This document shows, piece after piece, positions 1-7,637 of a stretch of 12,788 nt of DNA. The stretch lies in NCBI GenBank assembly GCA_900551365.1, contig URVZ01000051.1:1-12788 (forward strand). Direction: 5' to 3'. Made by a program: the position numbers and the translations under genes. The notes beneath the pieces are model-generated. The model saw nothing but the letters and a program-made list of their open reading frames with translations, made no database searches and was not told the origin of the DNA. The stretch is from an uncultured Collinsella sp. Lineage in GTDB: Bacteria > Actinomycetota > Coriobacteriia > Coriobacteriales > Coriobacteriaceae. How positions within the stretch are numbered: the first letter of the stretch is position 1; the number at the start of each line of letters is the position of its first letter.

Positions 1-536
1 CGGTCCTCGACGCTGCGGAACGACTCGAGTGCCTCGATATCGCGTCCGTCGCGCAGGTGGAAGACCACGTGCTTGTTGCGCGCCTCGGCATATTCGATGT
101 CGGACAGGCGCAGGGCGTGGTAGCCAAAGGAAGTTTTGATCACGAGCTCGTCGGTTGCCGCCGGGCGCATGCTCGAAAGCTCGTCGAGTAATCGCGCCAG
201 GCGTTCGTAAGTCACGGGCTTGAGCAGATAGTCGAAGGCGCGGACCTCGTAGGATTCCAGCGCGAACTCGGGCGACGAGGTGAGGAACACCAGGCGCACG
301 GCGGTGTCGGCCTGGCGCAGTTCGCGTGCGGTGTCCATGCCGTTGACGAGCGGCATGATCATATCGAGCAAGATGATGTCGGCGCGCGATGCGGCATGGC
401 GGGCCAGCAGGTCCTCGCCGCGCGTGACGAGCGCAACATCGACCGCCGTGCCCGTCTCGGTCGACCAACGGTCGATCATCCGGTGCAGTCTATCTAGAAA
501 AGCGACATCATCGTCGCAGGCAATAATCTTGAGCAT
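1..536 (-). CDS. LytTR-family response regulator (C-terminus cut by window edge)
   Basis: Two-component response regulator of the LytR/AgrA (LytTR) type: a histidine kinase would phosphorylate the receiver domain, and the LytTR domain binds DNA to control transcription in the cytoplasm. I read 178 residues from the ATG at 536-534. The receiver domain spans about residues 1-120, with an acidic pocket D8-D10, phospho-acceptor D58 (in ILLDMIMP), T86 (in VFLTSS) and K106 (in YLLKP). The LytTR domain starts near residue 128 and includes IEYAEARNKHVVFHLRDG. It is still incomplete where the window begins, so about 60-70 residues are probably missing. A Shine-Dalgarno (AAGGGGG) sits 4 bases ahead of the ATG. 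The gene diverges from the nad operon. No kinase is visible here; it is probably beyond the left edge. The targets cannot be predicted. Confidence 0.9.
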   Translation of the reverse strand, partial: MLKIIACDDDVAFLDRLHRMIDRWSTETGTAVDVALVTRGEDLLARHAASRADIILLDMIMPLVNGMDTARELRQADTAVRLVFLTSSPEFALESYEVRAFDYLLKPVTYERLARLLDELSSMRPAATDELVIKTSFGYHALRLSDIEYAEARNKHVVFHLRDGRDIEALESFRSVED

Positions 537-743
537 TCGGCCCCCTTAAGTAGTTCGATTTTGCCACATCGGGCACGCGCCGCTTGCGGGGGTGCGGACC
601 GTTTGCGCCCCACGGCGTGCAGCTCGCGCCAAGCGGTGTTGCGGTGGCGAAAGATGCCTCCTGCGCCATCGAGAGCTCAGCTATCCTCAGCTTGCCAGTT
701 CGAAAATGGACCTGCCGCATGATTGAATCTTTATTTCAACTTT

Positions 744-787
744 ACACCTAGGTTTACAGCTGTCTTGTCAGCTGTAAACCTAGGTGT
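744..787. promoter_or_regulatory. Perfect 19-bp inverted repeat, probable NiaR operator of the nad operon
   Basis: Two perfectly complementary 19-base arms (744-762, ACACCTAGGTTTACAGCTG, and 769-787) flank a 6-base spacer, TCTTGT. Each arm contains two smaller palindromes, ACCTAGGT and an AGCTG-centred one, so the site is nested and could hold more than one dimer. It covers the -35 box and the whole spacer of the promoter at 765-793. It would therefore lie at or upstream of the transcription start, which favours a protein-binding operator over an RNA attenuator. The last gene of the downstream operon encodes NiaR. From memory, NiaR boxes in Firmicutes share a TGTCTTG-like centre. Assigning the site to NiaR is inference. 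Confidence 0.8.
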
Positions 788-793
788 CATACT
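765..793 (+). promoter_or_regulatory. Promoter of nadABC-niaR
   Basis: A -35 box TTGTCA (765-770) and a -10 box CATACT (788-793) are separated by exactly 17 bases. Transcription would start near 800, giving a leader of about 30 bases before nadA. The -35 box lies in the centre and right arm of the palindrome, so a bound repressor would block polymerase. The prediction rests on sequence match alone. Confidence 0.6.
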
Positions 794-828
794 AAAGCCC
801 CAAGATTCGCCAAAAGAGAGGGGCCTTG

Positions 829-1854
829 ATGGCACAGAGCGCGAACATGGATGCATCGGAGCTTGCACGCGATATTGCGGCCGGCCTGGCATCGGCAACG
901 ACGGCAACGGAGCGCGCGGCGCTGGTGCCCGCAGAGCTCGTCGAGGCCATTCAGCAACTAAAAATCCAACGCGACGCGGTGATTCTGGCGCACTATTACG
1001 TGGCGCCCGAGGTCCAAGCCGTTGCCGATTACGTCGGCGACAGCTTCTACCTGGCTAAGCTCGCTAAAAGCCTGCCGCAGCAGACCATCGTGCTGTGCGG
1101 CGTGGAGTTTATGGGCGAGAGCGCCAAACTGCTCAATCCCACTAAGACCGTGCTGCTGCCCGAGCCGGGCGCGGACTGCCCCATGGCTCACATGGTCAAG
1201 CGCGAGACGGTCGACGCCGCCCGCGCCGAGTACGGTGACGACCTTGCCGTGGTCTGCTACGTCAACTCGACGGTCGAGATCAAGAGCTGGAGTGACGTGT
1301 GCGTCACCAGCTCCAACGCCGTCAAGATTGTGTCCGAGCTGCCGCAGCAGCATATCCTGTTCATTCCCGACCAAAACCTGGGCCGCTTCGTAGCCGAGCA
1401 GGTGCCGCAAAAGCACGTCATCCTCAACAACGGCTACTGCCCGCGCCATCACATCATCACCGTCGAGCAGATCGTCGACGCGACGGAGGCCCACCCCGAC
1501 GCGCTCGTGCTGGCGCACCCCGAGTGCAAGGCCGACGTTCTGGCCGAGGCCGACTACATCGGCTCCACCGCCGGCATCATCAAGTATGCCGAGGAGTCGG
1601 ACGCGAGTGAGTTCATCATCGTGACGGTCCGCGGCGTGCTCTACGAGCTCGAGCGCCGCTGCCAGGGCACCGGCAAGAAGTTCTATTTCCCCGCGGTGCA
1701 GCCCACCTGCGTCAACATGGATCTCATCACGCTCGAGAAGCTCGTGCGCTGCCTGGAGACGGGCGAGGGCGAGGTGCAGATCGGCGTCTCGGACGAGGCG
1801 GCAGACCAGGCCAAGCTCACGCTCGACCGTATGCTCGAGTACGCAGCGCGCTAG
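829..1854 (+). CDS. nadA: Quinolinate synthase NadA
   Basis: Condenses iminoaspartate from NadB with dihydroxyacetone phosphate to give quinolinate, the second step of de novo NAD synthesis; a cytoplasmic [4Fe-4S] enzyme. The 341-residue protein has the three cluster cysteines in their family contexts: C90 (VLCGVEFMGESAK), C204 (NGYCPRHH) and C294 (QPTCVNM). Also visible are the N-terminal HYYVAPEVQAVADYVGDS substrate segment, CYVNST at 143-148, PDQNLGR at 180-186 and HPECKADV at 230-237. Length is normal for the family. I chose the ATG at 829, five bases after GAGAGGGG (816-823). The in-frame TTG at 826 is too close to that site. It is the first gene of nadA-nadB-nadC-niaR, with nadB beginning 56 bases after its stop. 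Regulation is probably by NiaR through the palindrome at 744-787. Confidence 0.97.
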   Translation: MAQSANMDASELARDIAAGLASATTATERAALVPAELVEAIQQLKIQRDAVILAHYYVAPEVQAVADYVGDSFYLAKLAKSLPQQTIVLCGVEFMGESAKLLNPTKTVLLPEPGADCPMAHMVKRETVDAARAEYGDDLAVVCYVNSTVEIKSWSDVCVTSSNAVKIVSELPQQHILFIPDQNLGRFVAEQVPQKHVILNNGYCPRHHIITVEQIVDATEAHPDALVLAHPECKADVLAEADYIGSTAGIIKYAEESDASEFIIVTVRGVLYELERRCQGTGKKFYFPAVQPTCVNMDLITLEKLVRCLETGEGEVQIGVSDEAADQAKLTLDRMLEYAAR

Positions 1855-1864
1855 AACAATGTTG

Positions 1865-1885
1865 CATGAGGGACGGTCCCTTATG
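1865..1885. repeat. Short GGGAC/GTCCC palindrome between nadA and nadB (REP-like)
   Basis: CATGAGGGAC and GTCCCTTATG flank a single central G. The arms match at 9 of 10 positions, and the one difference would be a G-U pair in RNA. The palindrome is followed by TCACATTAC. It lies in the 56-base nadA-nadB gap, just upstream of the nadB ribosome binding site, and it contains the in-frame but unlikely start ATG at 1866. It could be a small mRNA hairpin or a copy of a dispersed palindromic repeat. Copy number cannot be judged from one window. Confidence 0.5.
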
Positions 1886-1910
1886 TCACATTACAAGGGA
1901 GAGGATTCCT

Positions 1911-3287
1911 GTGGAAACCAAGCAATACCCCGATATGGAGTGCGACGTCGTCATTGCCGGCTGCGGCGTGGCGGGCCTGTACGCGGCCCTCAATCTGCCG
2001 ACGAGCACGCGCGTGATCATGCTTTCCAAGGGCGCGGTCGACGAGTGCGATTCGATGCTCGCGCAGGGCGGCATCTGCGTGCTGCCCGAGGGCTCGGACT
2101 ACGATGCCTTCTTTGAGGACACCATGCACGCCGGCCACTACGAGAACCGCCGCGAGAGCGTCGACATCATGATCCGCTCGAGCCGCTCGGTCATCAACGA
2201 CCTGCTGGCCATGGGCGTGGACTTTGAGCGCAAGGCCGACGGTAGCCTCGACTTTACCCGCGAGGGCGCGCACAGCCGTCCGCGAATTGCCTTCCATGCC
2301 GACATTACGGGCAAGGAGATCACGACCAAGCTGCTCCAGGCCGTTCGCAAGCTGGATAACGTGCAGATTTTGGAGCACGTGGCCATGACCGACATTCTAA
2401 CGGGCGAGCGTGACGGCGCCACGGTGTGCACCGGCGTCGTCGCCGTTCCCGTGGACGAGGACAACTCGCTTCGTCCCGCCGACGAGCTGGCAAATGTCGC
2501 CGAGGGCGTGCATGCCGGCGAGCTGTTTAAGATCCATGCCCGCCACACGCTGTGGGCAACGGGCGGCATCGGCGGCGTATACGACCACTCGACCAACTAT
2601 CCGCAGCTCACGGGCGATGCCTGCTACATCGCTCAGGAGCATGGCATTAAGATGGAGCACCTGGACTACGTGCAGATCCACCCCACGGGACTGTTCTCGC
2701 CGCAGCCGGGCCGCACCTTCCTGATCAGCGAGAGCTGCCGCGGCGAGGGCGCGATTCTGCTCAACGCTGCCGGCGAGCGCTTTACCGACGAGCTGCAGCC
2801 GCGCGACGTAGTCGCCGCCGCTATTCGCGAGCAGATGAAGCAGGACGGCACCGAGCACGAGTGGCTGAGCTTTGCCCCCGTCGAGCGCGACGTGGTGACC
2901 GGGCATTTCGCCAACATCCGCGCGCGCTGCCTTGAGGACGGTCGCGACATCCTGGATGAGCCCATTCCCGTTACGCCCACGCAGCACTACTTTATGGGCG
3001 GCGTGTGGGTCGACAAGGATGGCCGCACCTCGATGCCCGAGCTCTATGCCGCGGGCGAGACGGCTTGCAACGGCGTTCACGGCAAGAACCGCCTAGCTTC
3101 CAACAGCCTGCTCGAGTCCCTAGTCTGGGGTCGTCGCGCTGCTTGGCGTATGCGCACCGGCGAGTCGCTGGCCGTGGAGCAGGCGGGCGAGCCCGCGCTC
3201 GATGGCCGTCATCGCGCCCTGAGCGCCGACACCCTGGCAATCGATGATTTGGCCCGTGCCGCCAGCACGCAGGCCGTGGAGGAGTAG
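1911..3287 (+). CDS. nadB: L-aspartate oxidase NadB (short form without the C-terminal helical domain)
   Basis: FAD enzyme that oxidises L-aspartate to iminoaspartate, the substrate of NadA. I chose the GTG at 1911 (458 residues) because AAGGGAGAGG (1895-1904) sits 6 bases before it. The in-frame ATG at 1866 has no such site. Visible: FAD-binding G17-C-G19-VA-G22; MLAQGGICVL at 49-58; REGAHSRPRIAFHADITGKE at 117-136; ATGGIGGVY at 216-224; QIHPTGL with H257; SESCRGEGA with R277, equivalent to the catalytic arginine of E. coli NadB; and YAAGETACNGVHGKNRLASN near 379-398. The protein stops about 50 residues after the last FAD motif, whereas E. coli NadB (540 residues) continues with a helical domain. 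Short NadB forms exist in archaea, so this one is probably functional. Fumarate reductase flavoproteins are relatives, but the operon fixes the assignment. Confidence 0.95.
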   Translation: METKQYPDMECDVVIAGCGVAGLYAALNLPTSTRVIMLSKGAVDECDSMLAQGGICVLPEGSDYDAFFEDTMHAGHYENRRESVDIMIRSSRSVINDLLAMGVDFERKADGSLDFTREGAHSRPRIAFHADITGKEITTKLLQAVRKLDNVQILEHVAMTDILTGERDGATVCTGVVAVPVDEDNSLRPADELANVAEGVHAGELFKIHARHTLWATGGIGGVYDHSTNYPQLTGDACYIAQEHGIKMEHLDYVQIHPTGLFSPQPGRTFLISESCRGEGAILLNAAGERFTDELQPRDVVAAAIREQMKQDGTEHEWLSFAPVERDVVTGHFANIRARCLEDGRDILDEPIPVTPTQHYFMGGVWVDKDGRTSMPELYAAGETACNGVHGKNRLASNSLLESLVWGRRAAWRMRTGESLAVEQAGEPALDGRHRALSADTLAIDDLARAASTQAVEE

Positions 3288-3290
3288 ACC

Positions 3291-4151
3291 ATGAATCCCA
3301 TTACCATGAAGCTCGTCGTCGATGATCTGATTTTGCAGGCCCTGCGCGAGGACATTACCTTTGAGGACGTGAGCACGGCGAGCGTGTGCCCCACGGCGCG
3401 CCCCGCCACGGTGGAGCTCATCGCCAAGGCCGACGGCATCATCGCCGGCCTGGATGTGTTCGCTCGCACCTTTGAGCTGCTGGATTCGCAGAGCTCGGTG
3501 CTGTTTGATGTTGCCGACGGTGACGAGGTGCATGCCGGCGACCACGTGGGCCAGGTGCGCGGCGATGCGCGTGTGCTGCTTTCGGGCGAGCGCGTGGCGC
3601 TCAACTACCTGCAGCGCATGAGCGGCATCGCTACCTATACGCACAGCATGGCCGCGGCGCTCGAGGGAACCAAGACCGTGCTCGTCGACACGCGCAAGAC
3701 CACACCGGGCATGCGCGTGTTTGAGAAGGCGGCGGTTGAGATTGGCGGCGGCAGCAACCACCGTTACAACCTGTCGACGGCCGTCATGCTCAAGGACAAC
3801 CACATCGATGCCGCCGGTGGCGTGACGCGCGCGATCGAGATGGCGCGCGCCCATGCATCGTTTACCACGACGGTCGAGATCGAGTGCGAGAACCTGGACA
3901 TGGTGCGCGAGGCCGTGGAGGCCGGCGCCGACATCATCATGTTCGACAACATGACCCATGACGACATGGCCGCCGCTATTGAACTTATCGCCGGCCGCGC
4001 CAAGACCGAGTGCTCGGGCAACGTGGATGCCAGCAATATCCGCGCGCTTGCCGACCTGGGCGTTGACTTTATTAGCTCGGGCGCCCTGACGCACTCCGCG
4101 CCGATCCTCGACCTCTCGCTTAAGCACCTGCGTCTGCTGGACGGTAAATAA
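3291..4151 (+). CDS. nadC: Nicotinate-nucleotide pyrophosphorylase (quinolinate phosphoribosyltransferase) NadC
   Basis: Transfers phosphoribose from PRPP to quinolinate and decarboxylates it to nicotinate mononucleotide, the entry point to the common NAD pathway. The 286 residues are of normal length. Signature segments are ERVALNYLQRMSG (100-112), DTRKTTPGMR (133-142), GGGSNHRYNLS (152-162) with H157 and R158, LKDNHI (167-172), EIECEN (196-201), IMFDNM with D219, and CSGNV (241-245) for phosphate binding. These cover the basic residues and acidic pair expected of the active site. GGAGGAG (3278-3284), inside the end of nadB, sits 6 bases before the chosen ATG. Another ATG five codons later is less well placed. 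The gene follows nadB by 3 bases and shares one base with the niaR start (TAATG), so translation is probably coupled. Confidence 0.97.
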   Translation: MNPITMKLVVDDLILQALREDITFEDVSTASVCPTARPATVELIAKADGIIAGLDVFARTFELLDSQSSVLFDVADGDEVHAGDHVGQVRGDARVLLSGERVALNYLQRMSGIATYTHSMAAALEGTKTVLVDTRKTTPGMRVFEKAAVEIGGGSNHRYNLSTAVMLKDNHIDAAGGVTRAIEMARAHASFTTTVEIECENLDMVREAVEAGADIIMFDNMTHDDMAAAIELIAGRAKTECSGNVDASNIRALADLGVDFISSGALTHSAPILDLSLKHLRLLDGK

Positions 4152-4696
4152 TGAACGCCCGCGAGCGTCGCCGTGCCATCATGGCCGTGCTCGAGGGGGC
4201 CAAGGGGCCCGTATCGGGCAGCGCGCTTGCCCGCGAGGTGGGTGTGAGCCGCCAGATCGTGGTGCAGGACATCGCCCTGCTGCGCGCCGATGGGCACGAT
4301 ATCGTGGCGACCAACCGTGGTTATGTGCTGCAGGAGGCCCCCAGCAGCCCCGCTGTGCCCACGCGCTTGGTCAAGGTTCGCCACAGCGTAGAGCAGGCAG
4401 GCAATGAGCTCACGAGTATCGTCGACGCCGGAGGCGCCGTGCTCAACGTGATCGTCAATCACCGCGTGTACGGTAAGATTACGGCCGACCTGGACATCCG
4501 CAATCGTCGCGATGTCGAGCGCTATCTGCGCGATATCGAGAGCGGCAAGAGCTTTCCGCTGCTTACGGTGACGAGTGGCTATCACTTCCATCGCATTGCG
4601 GCGGAGGACGAACAGACCCTCGACGAGATCGAGGCGATGCTCAAGGAAAAAGGCTACCTAGCAGACCTGATGCCCTACGAAGACGATTTGTCCTAG
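4151..4696 (+). CDS. niaR: NAD-biosynthesis repressor NiaR (HTH + 3H domain)
   Basis: A nicotinate-responsive transcriptional repressor of NAD synthesis and niacin uptake genes, as established for the NiaR/YrxA family. The 181-residue protein has an N-terminal winged helix (about residues 5-60) with the recognition region VSRQIVVQDIALLR and wing ATNRGYVL. A 3H domain follows at about 72-170. Its candidate metal ligands are H78 (VRHS), E86 (AGNE), H145 and H147 (GYHFHR), in the arrangement I recall from the Thermotoga maritima homologue; H104 (NHRVYG) is also conserved. The ATG overlaps the nadC stop by one base. Being the last gene of the operon it regulates, it probably represses itself through the palindrome at 744-787. 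The ligand is inferred from the family. Confidence 0.93.
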   Translation: MNARERRRAIMAVLEGAKGPVSGSALAREVGVSRQIVVQDIALLRADGHDIVATNRGYVLQEAPSSPAVPTRLVKVRHSVEQAGNELTSIVDAGGAVLNVIVNHRVYGKITADLDIRNRRDVERYLRDIESGKSFPLLTVTSGYHFHRIAAEDEQTLDEIEAMLKEKGYLADLMPYEDDLS

Positions 4697-4713
4697 TCGA
4701 CGCCGCATCTATA

Positions 4714-4780
4714 AGTTGCGGTGAAATAGTTCCTAAAATCGGCATCCAAGACATAAAACAGGAACTATTCCACCGCAACT
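4714..4780. repeat. 21-bp near-perfect inverted repeat downstream of niaR
   Basis: The arms 4714-4734 (beginning AGTTGCGGTG) and 4760-4780 (ending CACCGCAACT) are complementary at 20 of 21 positions and separated by 25 bases. No T-run follows, so this is not a standard intrinsic terminator, and a proper terminator lies 40 bases further on. It could be a palindromic mobile-element remnant (MITE-like), an RNA 3'-end stabiliser or a protein site. I see no other copy in the window. Confidence 0.65.
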
Positions 4781-4819
4781 GCCAAGGGTCCCGCTCCAAG
4801 ATTAGCTGCCCACATATGC

Positions 4820-4859
4820 AAAAGGAGGCCTCCGCGGCGATGCGGAAGCCTCCTTTTTT
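4820..4859 (+). terminator. Intrinsic terminator of the nad operon, probably bidirectional
   Basis: A stem of GGAGGC plus TCCGC, with one mismatch, pairs with GCGGA and GCCTCC around a 6-base loop. On the plus strand it ends in a run of six T. On the minus strand a four-base T-run also follows, so it may stop the convergent ferredoxin transcript too. Confidence 0.85.
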
Positions 4860-4898
4860 GTGCACGGTGTACTTTTGAGTGTGCAAGTGGGGGAGTTG

Positions 4899-5084
4899 TT
4901 ACTCCTCGACGATCTCGGTGATCGCGCCAGCGGGGCAAGCGTCCTGGCAAGCGCCACAGGCGACGCAGGAGTCCTCGTCAGCGACGGTAGCGACGTCCTG
5001 GAGCTCCAGAACGCCAGCGGGGCAGGAGTCGACGCAAACGCCACAAGCGATGCACTCGTCGGCATCAATTACGGGATGAGCCAT
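4899..5084 (-). CDS. 2[4Fe-4S] bacterial ferredoxin
   Basis: Small cytoplasmic electron carrier typical of anaerobes. The 61 residues hold two complete cluster motifs: C11, C14, C17 with C21-P and C40, C43, C46 with C50-P (CIACGVCVDSCP and CVACGACQDACP). In clostridial-type ferredoxins the last cysteine of each motif ligates the other cluster. The sequence is acidic and shows the internal duplication usual for the family. I chose the ATG at 5084-5082, which follows GAGAGGA on the minus strand. A longer in-frame reading reaching 5150 has no better site and no family match. It is a single gene converging on the nad operon. It may supply reducing power to Fe-S metabolism in general; no specific partner is visible. 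Confidence 0.95.
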   Translation of the reverse strand: MAHPVIDADECIACGVCVDSCPAGVLELQDVATVADEDSCVACGACQDACPAGAITEIVEE

Positions 5085-5145
5085 GGTAGTTTCCTCTCTG
5101 TTGACCGACGCTACAGGCGATGCGCGCCGGTTTGATTCGGGCAAA

Positions 5146-5173
5146 AACATACCACGGGAGCGACCGTTTGCAA
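5146..5173 (-). promoter_or_regulatory. Candidate ferredoxin promoter
   Basis: Read on the minus strand, TTGCAA (5173-5168) and TATGTT (5151-5146) are 16 bases apart, each with four of six consensus bases. The transcript would have a leader of about 55 bases before the ferredoxin ATG. Confidence 0.4.
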
Positions 5174-5294
5174 TACCCTCTGGCCGGCATCTTCATACCG
5201 TTCGCCGAGTATGCCACGGCTTACTAAAAAACATGCAGGTGAGGCCGATGAGCTGCGCAAATGTTAGCTAAAGGTGACTTGAAATATTGGGCGA

Positions 5295-5480
5295 TTGAGC
5301 GTGCTTGCGGAAACCGCATCCCATTATTTTGTCGAAAAACGGGTTGCAGTTTCCGGTTAGGCCCGCTAGCGGAAAATGCGAGCCGGTATCAGCTCTCAAA
5401 ACGGGATACGGTTTCCGGTTGAGCCTTCAGACGGAAACTGCGACCCGGAATCCACGCTCAAACCGGGATGAGCTTTCCGC
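5295..5480. repeat. Three tandem 62-bp units, each containing a 50-bp imperfect palindrome
   Basis: Units at 5295-5356, 5357-5418 and 5419-5480 fit end to end with no indel. Each starts with a 12-base spacer (TTGAGCGTGCTT, TTAGGCCCGCTA, TTGAGCCTTCAG), followed by CGGAAA, an inner CCC or GCC, a variable centre, an inner GGG and a terminal TTTCCG. By hand alignment units 2 and 3 agree at about 44 of 62 positions and units 1 and 2 at about 41. The CGGAAA/TTTCCG ends are kept in all three. The array lies about 260 bases upstream of the dnaK start. Confidence 0.8.
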
Positions 5481-5606
5481 AAGACGGCCCCCAGGCACCC
5501 CCGGACTCAAACCTCAGCCATCTCTACATAGATCTCGATAGATTTGCCGAGAACTCAAACAGTGCGTCTACCTGCGCATTTAAGAACCTAAACTCTCAGC
5601 AATAAG

Positions 5607-5641
5607 AAATCTTATATGAATTGACTTAGATTTTGTATATT
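5607..5641 (+). promoter_or_regulatory. AT-rich promoter-like zone upstream of dnaK (boxes uncertain)
   Basis: This is the only AT-rich stretch close to dnaK. It contains TTGACT (5621-5626) and TATATT (5636-5641), but these are only 9 bases apart and cannot be a pair. TATATT has only a weak -35 (TTATAT, 5612-5617) 18 bases upstream. AAATCT (5607-5612) and AGATTT (5628-5633) form a 6-bp inverted repeat here. I take the region as the likely promoter zone but cannot fix the boxes. Confidence 0.3.
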
Positions 5642-5686
5642 CCGGCCCATAAGGGGATACACTACATCCTGAAAGACAAGCCGAAG

Positions 5687-5715
5687 CGCCGCGCGACAGA
5701 TCGTCGAGGCGGCGC
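5687..5715 (+). promoter_or_regulatory. GC-rich hairpin in the dnaK 5' leader
   Basis: GCGCCGC (5687-5693) pairs with GCGGCGC (5709-5715), and an inner CGAC pairs with GTCG, giving a stable two-part stem. It ends about 10 bases before the dnaK Shine-Dalgarno (AGAGAGGG). It could influence mRNA stability or translation at different temperatures, but no role is shown. Confidence 0.5.
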
Positions 5716-5742
5716 GAACGCAAAAGAGAGAGGGAATTTCTA

Positions 5743-7635
<1,893 letters not shown>

Positions 7636-7637
7636 TC

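Larger units (their letters stand above)
5085..5742. other. Intergenic region between ferredoxin and dnaK
   Basis: This stretch of about 660 bases lies between two divergent genes. It holds, in order, a candidate ferredoxin promoter, an unremarkable segment (about 5174-5294), three 62-bp palindromic tandem units (5295-5480), an AT-rich promoter-like zone (about 5590-5645) and a GC-rich leader hairpin before dnaK. I see no convincing coding frame. An open frame across 5305-5541 is broken up by the repeats, and their 62-bp period is not a multiple of three. Confidence 0.7.

Noticed and set aside
508..720. Minus-strand 70-residue open frame upstream of the LytTR regulator
   Set aside because: It overlaps the start of the response regulator in another frame, has no recognisable domain and no convincing ribosome binding site.
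1866..1910. Upstream ATG as the nadB start
   Set aside because: It lies within the palindrome at 1865-1885 and has no Shine-Dalgarno. GTG 1911 follows AAGGGAGAGG at good spacing, and the FAD motif then falls at the usual distance from the start.
3120..4127. Long minus-strand frame opposite nadB/nadC
   Set aside because: It is antisense to clearly functional NadB and NadC and is rich in His, Ala, Gly and Arg, as expected from reverse reading of GC-rich codons.
4641..4886. Minus-strand 81-residue frame over the niaR end and terminator
   Set aside because: It runs through the 21-bp inverted repeat and the terminator and has no protein-like pattern.
5295..5480. CRISPR array
   Set aside because: The repeats are only about two-thirds identical and the short spacers are similar to one another, with no cas gene nearby. 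The pattern is a tandem dyad array, not repeat-spacer units.
5305..5541. Plus-strand 78-residue frame upstream of dnaK
   Set aside because: It crosses tandem units whose 62-bp period shifts the frame at each unit, has no family match and starts with a TTG lacking a ribosome binding site.
5505..5560. HAIR operator made from the two ACTCAAAC sequences
   Set aside because: Neither has a CTTGAGT-like left half seven bases upstream, and they are direct repeats 48 bases apart, not an inverted pair.
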